Made by a program: the position numbers and the translations under genes. A stretch of DNA of 64,000 bases from Aradus depressus (lineage: Eukaryota; Arthropoda; Insecta; Hemiptera; Aradidae): positions 36,783,087 through 36,847,086 of the forward strand of contig OY759216.1 of the NCBI GenBank assembly GCA_963662175.1, in the 5' to 3' direction. Positions 1 to 10,499 of the stretch are shown here, one piece after another; position 1 is the stretch's first letter; each line of letters starts with the position of its first letter. Under the pieces are notes generated by a model. The model did not search any database, was not told where the DNA came from, and was given only the letters and a program-made list of their open reading frames with translations.

Positions 1-8
1 ATGGAATG

Positions 9-293
9 CTAACTGCTGACACCTCTCGTATACTGGAATCTATTCCTCCGAACATTTTTCTTATGTTTCAAAAATTTCTGTTCCAAATAGGATGAATACT
101 GATTGACGGTAACAACTTGATCCTTTCTCATTTGCATCCTAGCTGAACAGTTCGTGAACTTCCCACTGACCCATTGCAGTTCCTTTAACTGAACACTTAA
201 TTTATCAGCCATCTTCAAAAGCATAAGTTTGAATTTTAAGTTTCCGACTACTTTTGTGGTACCCGTGATCTGCAGATTGCCAGGCGTTATTAA
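9..293 (-). CDS. Candidate terminal coding exon, function unknown
   Basis: Open for about 95 codons on the minus strand and ending in a stop at 9-11. Reading into it on the minus strand there is a pyrimidine-rich run ending in CAG (AG at 294-295), which is a good 3' splice acceptor; the open frame continues unbroken from there. The peptide is basic in its second half (KHKKNVRRNR) and has a leucine- and lysine-rich stretch in the middle (LKFKLMLLKMADKL). No domain is recognised. A minus-strand exon with a good donor lies at 4211-4425, but its phase does not join this one directly without a stop, so either an intermediate exon exists or they are unrelated. It could also be a chance ORF or an old repeat. 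Confidence 0.28.
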   Translation of the reverse strand, partial: LITPGNLQITGTTKVVGNLKFKLMLLKMADKLSVQLKELQWVSGKFTNCSARMQMRKDQVVTVNQYSSYLEQKFLKHKKNVRRNRFQYTRGVSS

Positions 294-437
294 CTGAAGA
301 AAATTCAAGCGATAAAAAAAAAAAAGATTACATAAATAAGATCGAGCCGAAATGACCCTTCATTGAGCACAATTGACTCTATTTTTTTATTTTATTTTTT
401 ATTGTGTAATAAAATGTATTGACGAATCATTGCTTTA
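294..437. other. AT-rich flank of the Tc1 element
   Basis: Contains an A-run at about 314-325 and a T/A-rich run near 380-400. No gene signal is seen. Confidence 0.4.
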
Positions 438-439
438 TA

Positions 440-657
440 CACTCTATCAAAAAAATCTGTGAACACTCACCTGGGTTTCCTTCAATTTGTAATTGTGGGC
501 ATAGGAAAAAAATGTTCACAAGGAAATTACACTTGTTTAACACAATAATCAATAAACACTTTATTTCCCAAAAGATAACACAAAATATTATTCAACTATA
601 CAGTATAATAAAATTTTAATTGGAAATAACGTCCCTTAAGGGCAAAAAAAGTCTGTG
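440..657 (+). repeat. Left terminal inverted repeat of the Tc1 element, with two direct repeats
   Basis: The pair is 440-657 and 1842-2058. Within the left arm the motif TCTGTGAACACTCACCT near the outer end (about 455-471) recurs as TCTGTGAACACTTACCT at the inner end (about 651-667). This is the IR/DR layout in which each end holds two transposase-binding sites, known from some Tc1-family elements. The right inner copy is more diverged than the right outer copy. Confidence 0.85.
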
Positions 658-774
658 AACACTTACCTATATAAACAGAGATGAGCCTACAGCCAAACAA
701 CAAGAAGGGATTAGCTTCATAACAACTGTCTCCTATCAATGGAAGTGCTCAGTAGTATTTATTAAGCCATCAAT

Positions 775-1787
775 ATGGATGTGCAAGTAGCAGTTCGTGA
801 ATTGATTGTTAAGTTAAGAAACGAAGGAAGAAGTATTCGCGAAATAGGCAAAATAGTAAAGAAAAATCCTTCTACAGTGCATAATATTATTTAAAGATTC
901 AATGAATTAGGCTGTGCTTCCAGCAGACCACGATGTGGACGCCCTACCAAGTTAAATCGCCTTCACACACGGGAAATCTTAAAAACTGTTCGTGATGAAC
1001 CCAGTACCAGTGCGCCAAAAATTGCACAAATCTTGTTACGTGACTATGGCGTAACAGTAACACCTCAAACCATAAGAAACAGGTTACATGAGAATGGTTA
1101 TAATGGTAGGGTTCCTTGGAAGAAACCATTTATAAGTGAAATGAACCATAAGCGCCGTTTACAGTTCGCAAAAGAATTTGTTCAAAAGCCTCTAATGTTT
1201 TGGCAGTCAATCATTTTCTCTGATAGTGTAAATTTAGTGTGTTTGGATCAGATGGACGACAAAAAGTGTGGCGAAAAGCAAAGGAGGCTTTAAAACAAAA
1301 AAATTTACGATCCACAATGAAACATGGAGGTGGTGGTATTATGGTCTGGGGATGTATGAGTAGTAGAGGAGTTGGAAATCTCTATGTTATTGATGGAATA
1401 ATGGACAAGTATGTGTATATTGAAATATTAAGAAATCATTTAAAGAAAAGTGCCGAGAAATTGGGGTTGGAAAGAACATTTCTGTTCCAGCAGGATAATG
1501 ACCCCAAGCACACAGCTCATTTAGTTAAGGAGTGGCTTCTGTATAACGCACCCCGACGCCTTAATACTCCTCCCCAGTCCCCAGACCTTAATCCCATAGA
1601 ACATTTATGGGATGAAATTAAACGCCGAATAAGAGTACGTGGCGTGAAAAACAAATCAGAACTGAAAGCAGCCGTTGCAGAAGAATGGGGCACAATTTCC
1701 GAAAAAGTGACTTCAAGATTAGTAGGATCCATGAAAAAAAGATTAATAGACGTTCTAAAGAACAAAGGAGGGCCTACCAGCTTCTAA
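775..1787 (+). pseudogene. Tc1-family transposase, inactivated by a stop and a frameshift
   Basis: The ATG at 775 opens an N-terminal helix-turn-helix region (MDVQVAVRELIVKLRNEGRS). A TAA at 892-894 then interrupts it at codon 40; the same frame reopens and holds the second helix-turn-helix (SAPKIAQILLRDYGV) and the catalytic-domain start. The first catalytic Asp is at FSD near 1222. The frame is lost between about 1222 and 1250. The rest reads on in the other frame from 1239: GSDGRQKVWRK, QQDNDPKHTA with the second Asp, and SPDLNPIEHLW with the Glu exactly 34 residues later, hence DD34E. It ends at TAA 1785-1787 just before the right inverted repeat. Full-length Tc1 enzymes are about 340 residues, which fits once the two lesions are allowed for. 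It lies wholly inside the TA-flanked element at 440-2058. Confidence 0.93.
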
Positions 1788-1841
1788 AACATTTATTATT
1801 ATTGATTTAAAAAAATAATTACCTCATATTATAATGTGTTA

Positions 1842-2058
1842 ACAGACTTTTTTTGCATTTAAGGGACGTTATTTTCAATTAAAATTGCATTACACTATAT
1901 TGTTGAATAATATTTTGTGTTATTTTTTGGGAAATAAAGTGTTTATTGATTATTGTGTTAAACAAGTGTAATTTCCTTGTGAACATTTTTTTCCTATGCC
2001 CACAATAACAAATTGAAGGAAACCCAGGTGAGTGTTCACAGAATTTTTTGATAGAGTG
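1842..2058 (-). repeat. Right terminal inverted repeat of the Tc1 element
   Basis: Reverse complement of 440-657 with scattered substitutions. The outer direct repeat near 2024-2042 is well kept (GAGTGTTCACAGA). The inner one near 1834-1848 reads GTGTTAACAGAC, a degenerate version. Confidence 0.85.
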
Positions 2059-2060
2059 TA

Positions 2061-2582
2061 CATCAAGTGTAGACACGAAAATGAAGATTTAAAATGGGGC
2101 AGAGGGTAATAGTATTAACATTAATAATGAATGAGAGTGGTCTTCAATTATTAAGGAGGGTTTGTGTACTATCTATGTACATATTATGTACTATTAAAGG
2201 TGTAAGAAAGTATAAAGTCAATTCAAATTTAAAATATCCATATACGCGAATTTGACCTCTTTTCTTACCTGACACTAGTGTTAGGTGTTCATGAAACCTT
2301 CTTATACATATGTACATATAGTATAAAGAAATAATGAAATTCATGATAGAGTTTTCAACGGAATTTCACGTTTCAAGGTACCCTGAATACATTTTTGCGA
2401 AGATATCTTAGTTGCAGTCTGTGACTAGAACTACGTTTACATCAAAATAGCTTATTACATACCTACATCAACCGATATATATTAAGTCAAAGAATACAAA
2501 CACATGAGATTAATAATAATATATTTTTGTAATATATAAACAATAGAAGCTACATTAATATCAAATTCCTAGTACAATAGAT
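2061..2582. other. AT-rich intergenic DNA, no gene seen
   Basis: Short minus-strand ORFs here have no recognisable motif and low-complexity AT composition. I see no repeat family from the rest of the window. Confidence 0.4.
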
Positions 2583-2590
2583 AATATTTA

Positions 2591-3443
2591 TAATTTTAAT
2601 TATAAGTGAAGGAAGTTTATATAAAAGTACTTCAAAGAAGACTGACATGGAATCCTCACACACGTCTCACACGAAACACGCTGAACCGTCGACTCAAAAT
2701 ACTCTACGGACTTCTAAATAGACGATCAAAATTAGACATGACACAAAAACGGAACTGTTATACTTACTTACTTAGACCATTATGGACATACGGATCACCG
2801 ATATACGGTTCAGCAAAAACATCCACCATCAAACGAATTCAGGCATTTCAGTCAAAAACCCTCAGACTGATAACACAATGCCCCCCATACATAAACAACA
2901 GAACACTTCATAACGATCTTATGATACACACAGTACCCGACACAATACAAACTATTTACATACGTTTTTTTAGAAAACTTTACACACATACAAATCCAGA
3001 AATACGTACTTTATCTTCACAACACTTACCACAAAACCCCCCACGAAGGTTGAAGAGGAGGTGGAACCGCGACTTACTGCCACCTTAATTCCTATTCGTT
3101 CTTAATATTTTTATTTTTTTTTATTCTTTTACATTATTTCCCTTCACTTTTATCATCTCTCTTACCCATTACATCAAAGTTGTCTTTCAATTCCTTTTTA
3201 TTTATTTATTTTTTTTTTTAATTATTATTATTATTATTATTATTATTTTTTTATTTTTTTTTTTTTTTCCCTTGTCCTTATAATTAATATAAATTTTCGT
3301 CCCGAGGACCTACCACTGGGTGGCCTTCCTCTCACATGCCATTCACGCCAACGTCTCCATACCTACCAACATAGATGCTGGTTGTTGCCCCCTAGCAACA
3401 GTTGCATCTTTATGAATAAAAGCCAACAAAAAAAAAAAAAAAA
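2591..3443 (+). mobile_element. 5'-truncated jockey-type LINE, 3' end with poly(A)
   Basis: Contains the C-terminal part of a reverse transcriptase ORF, a T-rich 3' untranslated region with a TTA microsatellite (about 3219-3246), AATAAA near 3415, and an A-tail at about 3428-3445. AATATTTA occurs just upstream (2583-2590) and just after the tail (3444-3451) and may be the target-site duplication, though in such AT-rich DNA this is weak. Confidence 0.8.
2606..3088 (+). pseudogene. Jockey-like reverse transcriptase, C-terminal fragment
   Basis: About 160 residues in one open frame ending at 3088. It carries the thumb-region signature of jockey LINEs: a RRLTWNPH segment, NRRLKILYGLLNRRSKL, then LRPLWTYGSPIYGSAK and FQSKTLRLIT. 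The palm motifs with the catalytic YADD are missing because the copy is 5'-truncated at integration. The last residues are basic (PRRLKRRWNRDL). The family's full ORF2 is about 900 residues, so this is roughly the last sixth. The fragment at 9430-9660 on the other strand comes from a related element. Confidence 0.85.
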
Positions 3444-3451
3444 AATATTTA

Positions 3452-4194
3452 GTTTTAGTTTTTTTTTTTTTTTTTGAGATTAATCTCCATTATGCATTCT
3501 AATTTTTTTAAATATATTTAGTTTAAAATATTTTTAATATGAATTAATTTTTTTATTGTTTTCCTAATAAATAGCAACAAGCGGTCTCACCGTCAAAACT
3601 TGTAAATTCATCGGATCTTATTGCTTTGAACAGAAGTAAAATCGCGCAATAAAATATCAATTATCATATATCAAATTTTAGCTTATGACTCAGAATAACG
3701 CTAGATGGCAAGCATCAAAATTGTGGGGAAAATTTATGAAATGAGGTTTACTGGATCTGTTTATGGGATTAATGAGGACGAGGTCGATGGAAACCTAATT
3801 TGAATATGGATGGGGTCAGTCTGAGCCGCTTATTAGAGATCAATTAACACCTTCGAATAATGTGTTCATGAGTTTGGACACCATTATATAGAGGCAATCA
3901 ATATCCTGTAATAAATTAAAAAGAAGTTACCTACTGAACTATTAATAATAAAAAATTGTATAAGAGTAGAAATAAGTGATGTCTTTACATGTGTGATCTT
4001 TATCACATCACATATACATTCTTAAACACTTACCTCATCGAGTCATTGAACATTTTGAGATCTTACAATGAATAGATCTAAAATGAAAAAATGCTATAAA
4101 ATGAAAATTAAAATTAAAAATATACAGCATATGTAACACCTGAGTGTACCTCAGTTTAGAGGCTCGTCCATGAGTAGATTTAGCTGAAACGGAC
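3452..4194. other. AT-rich intergenic DNA, no gene seen
   Basis: Starts with a T-run near 3462-3476. No ORF with recognisable features and no shared repeat was found. Confidence 0.4.
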
Positions 4195-4210
4195 TTAAGG
4201 TTGCACATAC

Positions 4211-4425
4211 CTGGGTATCCTGAAGGCTACCTCGTCGAGGGAGTCAGAGGGGCTCACCCCGGGCCGCTCGAACAGACTCGAGGTGTTGAGGTTGTGATTG
4301 GGACGACGCATGGGGAGAGTGCCGGCGCAGCCAACCACCAAACCGGTCCCAGTCCGCTTCTTAGGAGGCCTTCCCTCCCGGCGACGGGCCCGCACAGCGT
4401 GCAGTCGGAAGAAGAACAGCGACAT
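4211..4425 (-). CDS. Candidate GC-rich coding exon with consensus splice donor, unidentified protein
   Basis: A sharp GC-rich island of about 230 bp in AT-rich surroundings. On the minus strand an ATG at 4423-4425 opens a 71-72 codon segment. It has a short hydrophobic start (MSLFFFRL), a strongly basic stretch (RARRREGRPPKKR), then a Ser/Asn/Pro-rich part (NHNLNTSSLF, SPSDSLDEVAF). The segment ends ...CCCAG/GTATGTG, a near-perfect 5' splice donor with GT at 4209-4210. The pattern (basic N-terminus, phosphosite-like tail, donor) suggests a first coding exon or alternative 5' exon of a regulatory or signalling protein, with the remaining exons to the left on the minus strand. I do not recognise the protein. 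Codon use is much GC-richer than any repeat ORF nearby. Confidence 0.45.
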
Positions 4426-5220
4426 ACTAAGGGCACCCGTCCCATCTCAATACCAAGCAACCTACTACTCGTACTTCTTGACATTAAAGTTGTCAAAAAA
4501 AGGTCAAAGAAACGAAGGTATCCTTGTCATAAATATCAGCAGTATAACAGTCAGTAGTCAAGGTCCACGCCGTAGATTTTCCGTGAAAACGTCTTTGCGC
4601 CGTTTTTTCATTTTATTTTCGATGCTGCTGTAGCTCTTGCATTTGCTCGGCACTAGACTTTTTAGGTTTTTTAAATTCCTTTTGATGCGAGCTTTCCTTT
4701 GATTTACGTTTTCTATAATTCCGCGCATATTTACGATTCATATGTGACGACATCTTTAATTTTTTTGCAATTTTCAATTTAATACCAATTTTTAGATATA
4801 TTTCGGCAAATATTTTTATTGTTTCACTTTGAGTCCTAGTAGTGCTCCTCAAGCTCTTTACAATGACACCCGAATCAACGTCCTATCTAAACGCGTTATC
4901 ACGCTACACTAATTTCTAATTTTACAAAACGCTAATTTGCATCATCCGCCGGCGCCCATACTAGCCCGATAAAGTCACGGGCAAAACAAACACTGCACAA
5001 CAAACACGTACAGACATGCTATATCCATTGTGACCTCAACCGTTGTTATCGCATTATTAGTCTCGTAGTTATTAGTTAGGGATTGTAATTTGACGGTATT
5101 TTGTAAAACAAGAAAGTTTGACCGGCTATCACTGTGCTTAACGAGCGAATAGAGCAAAAAATATAGACACATACCTGTGGACATATATGTAGGTATACTT
5201 GAAGCCATTATCGTATCATA
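4426..5220. other. Region upstream of the candidate exon, no clear gene
   Basis: If 4211-4425 is a first exon on the minus strand, its 5' UTR and promoter would lie here. A Lys/Gln-rich minus-strand ORF at 4613-4852 is probably composition-driven. No TATA-initiator pair stands out. Confidence 0.3.
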
Positions 5221-5269
5221 CTATATTTTTTTTATTATTATTATTGAGGTCTGAAGGAGTCACCACGGC

Positions 5270-5340
5270 CAAGTCGACTTGCGCTAGTTGATTAATTAGT
5301 CCTGGGGAAGTATCTTGCCGACGATTCAGCGACTTCATTG
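5270..5340 (-). repeat. Family A repeat, terminal fragment
   Basis: Carries the diagnostic CCTGGGGAAGTATCTTGCCG, followed by a diverged GATTCAGCGAC, matching the left end of family A seen elsewhere. Confidence 0.6.
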
Positions 5341-5849
5341 AATCGGCGTTTGTACAATCTCACATTTAGGCTGCCAAATCACTTGGAGTTGAATGAATAC
5401 ATTTTATTTCTATTATTTTTGTAAAACATGGCAAATTTTTCAAAAACTTTCACACACGAGAAAAATAATAATGTCAACCTAACCTCTTTGTGTATCATAC
5501 ATGAATGTTATGCATATATTTTTCTTAAATTTATTTTCAAATTTAATAAAAAAAAAATAAGGAAATAAGTTTACCGCTGTTTTTCTTTAGGGGAAACATT
5601 GTTAGCTCAAAGGTTGAGAATAATCAAAGTTCTTTCATAAAAAAATCAGATCAGGACTTGGTTATTTCAGGGGTGAAAAAGAAAATATGTTTTCTGATAA
5701 CGTTTCCTCTTTAGCTATTGATAAAACTTCAACATCTTTACCGAAGATCTTATCTCTTTATAAATATGTCGATAGATACCTACATATTATATTGTTCCGA
5801 TATAATTATGTATTTGGTTCGTATGTTATATACAGTGGCAGATCCAAAT

Positions 5850-6110
5850 GAAAATAGTCGTCGGTGAATCATCGAATATGTACTTCCCCAGCGAAAATAA
5901 ATCAACCAAGTTGTAGCTCTTCTTCTGACATCAATCGACAGTTGTAATCGATAGTTGATTCAGATAGGCGCTTCTGAATCTCCATGCTACATTTCATGTC
6001 GATACATTTATTACATTGACAATTAATTAAGTTTTCGCGTTTGGGCCTTTCTCTTTGTCCGATTTAGCGGAAAATTATACATTAACCGTTATAGAGAGGC
6101 ACGACTATGA
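5850..6110 (+). repeat. Family A repeat copy
   Basis: Reads GTCGTCGGTGAATCATCG, then TGTACTTCCCCAG, then the downstream family signature GTCGATACATTTATTACAT near 6000. About 25% diverged from the other copies. Confidence 0.7.
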
Positions 6111-6187
6111 ATCTTAATATGCATCGAACATAAGGCCAAATAAAAAAATAATGTATTTACAAAAAACTATGTATTGATTTAGTTAAT

Positions 6188-6484
6188 TATTGTGACTCTT
6201 GCCCGGGCTTTAACATCGAGGTCATATATGCCTATTACCAGAGAGCTCTTTTGTCGCTCTGGTGGACATGATCCCGGACTCTACTATGGGAGTCCTGGAG
6301 TTGGATCTCTGACGAGTACACATTGTACATGCTCGGGCCCAAAACTTAACTTCCCATTCGTAGAACAGCGTGTTTAAGTTTATTTTACCTCCCAGATAAA
6401 ATAAACTCAGGGCCTCGAGCGGTTTCGAACCCGCGATCTTGAGCTCAGTAAACAAGCATCCATACCTCTGAGCTACCGGCGCCC
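6188..6484 (-). mobile_element. SINE1 copy (tRNA-derived)
   Basis: Minus-oriented. The tRNA-like head is at 6405-6484, with B-box-like GGTTTCGAACC near 6420 and A-box-like TAGCTCAGAGGTATGG near 6473. The body and the conserved 3' end CCCGGGC...AGTCACAATAA lie to the left. The copy is decayed relative to the 346-bp copies at 15185 and 40259. Confidence 0.85.
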
Positions 6485-6585
6485 TACATACAGTGTATTG
6501 ATAATTACCGATATCGGTGCATTAATCGCCAACTTATTAAACTTCTCTAAATTCAAGGATACCTTCTTTCTTCTATAAATAACTT

Positions 6586-7445
6586 AGGGGTCGTCCATAA
6601 ATTAGGTAATACATCGAGAGAGGAGGGGAGTCTTGAAAAGTGTTATATAACGTAATTTAGCTATGTTTTCATAATTTAACATTTTGTCAGCTTTTATGAA
6701 AAAATAAATATTTTTATCAATTTGAATTTAATTTCAGTACTTTGTAATGCATTCCAATGTATGCATATGTGCAGCAACGGAAGAGAACCTCATAGGGAAA
6801 AAATCATTACGGAAGAGCTCCTAGCAGAGTCTTACAGAAACTCATCTTGGGGCAAAAAACCCAAACAGTCAAATAAGTTGATGAGACGACCGGATAACAA
6901 AAGAAGAACAACTCTTCTTGACCAACCCCAAAGGACATAGAGAAAAGTGATCGCATATCTAACAGGACGCGACACAAAAACATTTATAATGAGCCCTGTT
7001 TTGGATTCATTCTGTAGAAGATGTGAAGTAAAGGAGAAAACCAAGCTACACGATTTGGGTGAATGTGACGGTTATTCACCAATGATGAATCTTCAATGAG
7101 GCGTTCCTCAAGACATCAGGGAAACAGAACTCGGAATATATAATGCGCTTTATTATGAATGGCTGCTCTATGGGTTAACCGGTCCTCCAATCAACTGTTT
7201 TGACTGTGGAGGACAACCCGTCGTTCGCGCCAAGATGAGTTACTTTTCGGCAATGTCCATATATTCCAGGACGGTTTTGACTCGTGATCCTAATTGAAGG
7301 GTCGGGTCCAATATAGTCCTTTCCTGTTGCTGCAGATATGCAATACATTACAATGCAAGGGGGCGGAGTGGGGGCTTGCAAGGGAAAGAGGAGGGGTCAA
7401 CATTATTTTTCCCAAATTGCATGACGTAATTTATGTATGGCCCCT
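6586..7445. mobile_element. Family E element with AGGGG(T/C)CGTCC-type termini
   Basis: The left end AGGGGTCGTCCATAAATT and the right end, inverted, AGGGGCCATACATAAATTACG are degenerate terminal inverted repeats. The same end occurs at 52735-53376, and next to the insertions at 48331 and 50192. The interior contains a decayed LINE-like coding fragment. The superfamily is not assigned because no target duplication is clear. Confidence 0.55.
6941..7099 (+). pseudogene. Possible LINE ORF2 C-terminal remnant
   Basis: A 52-codon open stretch reads RKVIAYLTGRDTK, then FCRRCEVKEKTKLHDLGECD. The order (A/G)YLTGH-like, CxxC, HxLxEC matches the cysteine/histidine-containing C-terminal end of many arthropod LINE proteins. 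It has stops on both sides and lies inside the family E element, so it is a fossil or a captured fragment. Confidence 0.4.
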
Positions 7446-8045
7446 TTTACAAAAAACATTCCTCTCTATGTATTAAACAATAATTATTTCAAATATTTAT
7501 ATTATCAAAGCATACATTTTACTATTTCATCTACAAACGTAAAAACAACAACCTCTCATGAATCTTGACGAATATTTAAATTAATTTATAAAGACCAAAA
7601 TTAGAATTGTGACAAATTTATGAATAATATATAAAGAAAAATAAATAAAGAAAAAAATTAAATGACTGATTGTTTTCAACGGGGTGAGGCTTCATCATGG
7701 CGGATGACACCTGAAAAGATAAATTACTTTCAACATATATTAAAAAAATATATTTTTCAGTCTTTTTCTATTTACTTTTTTTTTCTTCATGATGATTACT
7801 TAGGTAGGGTAATATCCAGAAATTACTATTGTTTTTAGAATTTAGCTCTAGTAATGTCTGTAACCCCTCTAACAACAGCGGAACCAGTCCTTCCAATCCA
7901 TAGTCCTAAGAACTCACCCTCCATAATGACCTTAAAATTCCTTTTGTTAACGATCTCATCAAGTCCCTTTTCCTAAACTTCCTTTCAAATGTTTGCCCAA
8001 TCTCTGTCATCCCATTTCCATCTCGACAATCCTCCCCGAACATTG
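7446..8045. other. AT-rich intergenic DNA, no gene seen
   Basis: Low-complexity runs near 7640-7660 and 7740-7790. No ORF or shared repeat was recognised. Confidence 0.4.
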
Positions 8046-8360
8046 AGGCGGTGCTGGCCGAGATACTTGTTACTTTAAAGTATGTACGTAGTTACTACTC
8101 ATGTTCGCTCATATTCAGCTCTTCCTATCCCACTCGGTCTGCCACCACTGATTGTGTTCTGGGGTATTTCGAGCTGAATTTATTTATTTATTATTTAGTG
8201 CTTATTTATTTATTTTTTTATATTATTAGTATTTTTATTTATTATTTTAATTATTGTGTATATATTAGTAATTATTTTGTAAATATGCTTCACCATTTTT
8301 AACCCCCGACGCAAAAGGAAAAAAACTCTACCCATTTGTGTCGGGTTTTTTTTAAATTTG
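8046..8360 (+). repeat. Family F repeat end plus hairpin
   Basis: TTCAGCTCTTCCTATCCCA, then CGGTCTGCCACCACTGATTG and, after a short gap, GAGCTGAATTTAT, recur with minor changes at 58255-58450. An AT-only tract follows in both. At 8304-8348 CCCGACGCAAAAGG and a later TTTGTGTCGGG form a stem-loop followed by a T-run. Confidence 0.5.
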
Positions 8361-9429
8361 TTGTTTTCATATGTTTAAAAAGGATTATTATATATATTTG
8401 TAATTATTATACCTTATTTTTATTCATATTTTTATTTTATATTATTATATTTTAAAACATTGTCATCAAATTTACTAATGGTATTATTTATCGATTGTAA
8501 GTATGCTCAATAACATTTAATAAAAAAATTAAAAAAAGTTATGTCTGTCCTGGGGCAGCAAACTTCTGCCAATTATAGCAAACATCTTGTGGAAGTTCAT
8601 GGCACAAAGCCAATGTGGGCACAAAGTTCAGGACACAAGTTGAATGTCAGTAGCACATTGAGTCATTCATTCATTAATTTCACTTGTGTGAAGTTACGAT
8701 AAGACTATTGCCACTAATAGCCAAGTTGACTCACCCCTAATCCGTTCAATGGAATGGAAAGGGATGAAAGGTAACCATCGAGCTGTTTTAATAAGGAAAG
8801 CGCCTCAGGGAGTTTACCAATAACTTCTAGCTTCCAAATTGATCAATTCTCCACCTGTCCAGGCTACAAGTTGACAAGGCATCCATCAATCCGTTCAACA
8901 TTTATGAGACGTACAGACGGCAGAGACGGATCGACCGAATTTATTCCTTTCCAAAATTATTTACGAAAATGGATAAAGATCAAGTGGGGGGACATTCGAC
9001 TCAACACCTTCATACCAGGACATGAGATCGACTCGGCCTCGTTATTGGAAGAAAGGAGAGTCCCCTCTCTTCAATTCTAGAGCGGGGGTTAGTGTGTCTG
9101 CTCACATGCACTCAGTCCGCCAGTTGTGATTTTTAAATCATGTTTTACATCACTTTATTTTGTGATACTTATTTATCGAATTTATTTATATTTATTAATT
9201 TTAGCGCGTTTTTATTTTTTTACAAATAGATATTTACAGTTGTATAAAAAATATATACAACAAACAAATGTGCTAACAAAAAGATATTGTCGACAATATG
9301 TCAAGAGCGTAGAAATCACCCAGTGGTGACACTCCCTAATCACTAATTTCCTCTCATTTGAAACTAATCACTGTCACTGTTGCTGCTAAGAAGATCGTTG
9401 GGAAAGTGTGGCAAAATAGAGGGCACGAA
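8361..9429. other. Unassigned stretch, no gene recognised
   Basis: 8560-9120 is less AT-rich than its flanks and holds a 69-codon ORF (8871-9080) with no recognisable motif. It could be old repeat sequence. Confidence 0.3.
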
Positions 9430-9660
9430 CTAGAGGATTATTGTGGGAACTGAGAGAAGAAAATATTTTTTTATGCCTGGATTTGGGAACTTCGGTGACG
9501 AAAGGTACATTAAGGTCAGAGTGGACAATGGTCTAAATGATCTGAATTTTGTGTACGAAGGATTTTGAAGGGATCGTATGTGCTGGAGATTGGAAGCCTT
9601 GGCAGAACCCCAGAGTTCAAGTCCGTAAGTCAACATAGGTTTGAGTACCTACTGCGTGGT
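9430..9660 (-). pseudogene. Jockey-like reverse transcriptase fragment
   Basis: The minus strand reads VLKPMLTYGLELWGSAKAS then NLQHIRSLQ, the jockey thumb signature also seen at 2606-3088. After this the frame drifts into unrelated residues, indicating decay. No poly(A) end is found. Confidence 0.7.
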
Positions 9661-9782
9661 ATATAAGTCGTTTTATTGTCAAATTTAATTTAGATTTTTT
9701 GCCTAGTAGTCTTAGTAACAGTTTATAGCGTCTGAAGAATTTTTAGCGCTTACAGCTAATATTTCTATGTACTTAGTTATTA

Positions 9783-9868
9783 TGATTCATGCCCGGGCTT
9801 TAACTACAATGTCATATCGCCTAAAAACAGAGCGCTCTTTTCTTGCTCTAGTGGACCCGAGCCCGACG
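9783..9868 (-). repeat. SINE1 3'-end fragment
   Basis: Reads ATTCATGCCCGGGCTTTAA, the inverted 3' end of SINE1, then a diverged AGAGCGCTCTTTT segment and GAGCCCGACG. The tRNA-like head is absent. Confidence 0.75.
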
Positions 9869-9948
9869 TTGACCAAAGTACAGTAATCGCTATCGAGAAA
9901 TTTTCCAGAAATATGAACTATTCGAAAAAGCTTATAGCGCTTAAAAAT

Positions 9949-9971
9949 CCCCCCCCCCCCCCCCCCCCCCC
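9949..9971. repeat. Poly(C) tract of 23
   Basis: An uninterrupted run of C in AT-rich DNA, one of several long G/C homopolymers in the window. Confidence 0.9.
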
Positions 9972-10499
9972 TGCTCATTTAAAGTTTAATCCAAGTGGCC
10001 TTTTTATCTGTGAAGCTGTACGAGACAATTAAAAGTAGAGTTACTTACATTCTCATTAGGATAATACTAAGAGCTTAAGTCAACTTAAACTTCGAATGTT
10101 GAGCTCGGATCTTTTTTTTTGTTATTTTTCTGCTGGAGGCAGAAAGCACGAAATGGACACTGCAAAATTAATAGAGAGGCCTCCCCCGAGATTTAGGAAT
10201 GTAATCCAGGTTTTGAATATGTAAAGAGATGCCTGAGAACAAAAGAAGAAGAAGAGACTTTTTTTTTTTTTAGTGCTTCAAAAGATTCATCAGAGGTTAA
10301 ATATTTAAATATAAAATAATCATAATAATAATAAATATAGGTATAATAATTAAATACAAATATCAGACATATTACCAGAAAATCTACAAAGCAGGTACAA
10401 CACAATGAAACATTTATCAAAGCATGCAGGTTTAATTACAAAGTATTACAGTCAATCTCCATGTCCAAGTGGTGGTTTTATAGACCAATTTCGGATTTA
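9972..10499. other. Unassigned AT-rich stretch
   Basis: No gene, SINE or family A/B motif was seen. A T-run lies at 10110-10120 and another at 10260-10272. Confidence 0.35.

Larger units (their letters stand above)
440..2058 (+). mobile_element. Tc1/mariner element with long IR/DR-type inverted repeats
   Basis: Both ends begin CACTCTATCAAAAAA and are flanked by a TA dinucleotide (438-439 and 2059-2060), the target duplication of the IS630-Tc1-mariner superfamily. The inverted repeats are about 217 bp and enclose a transposase pseudogene on the plus strand. Total length of about 1.62 kb is normal for a Tc1 element. The transposase carries an in-frame stop and a frameshift, so this copy cannot make its own enzyme, but its ends look intact enough to be mobilised in trans. 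Confidence 0.93.

Noticed and set aside
8871..9080. 69-codon ORF in a GC-moderate stretch
   Set aside because: No recognisable motif, no splice junctions at its edges.
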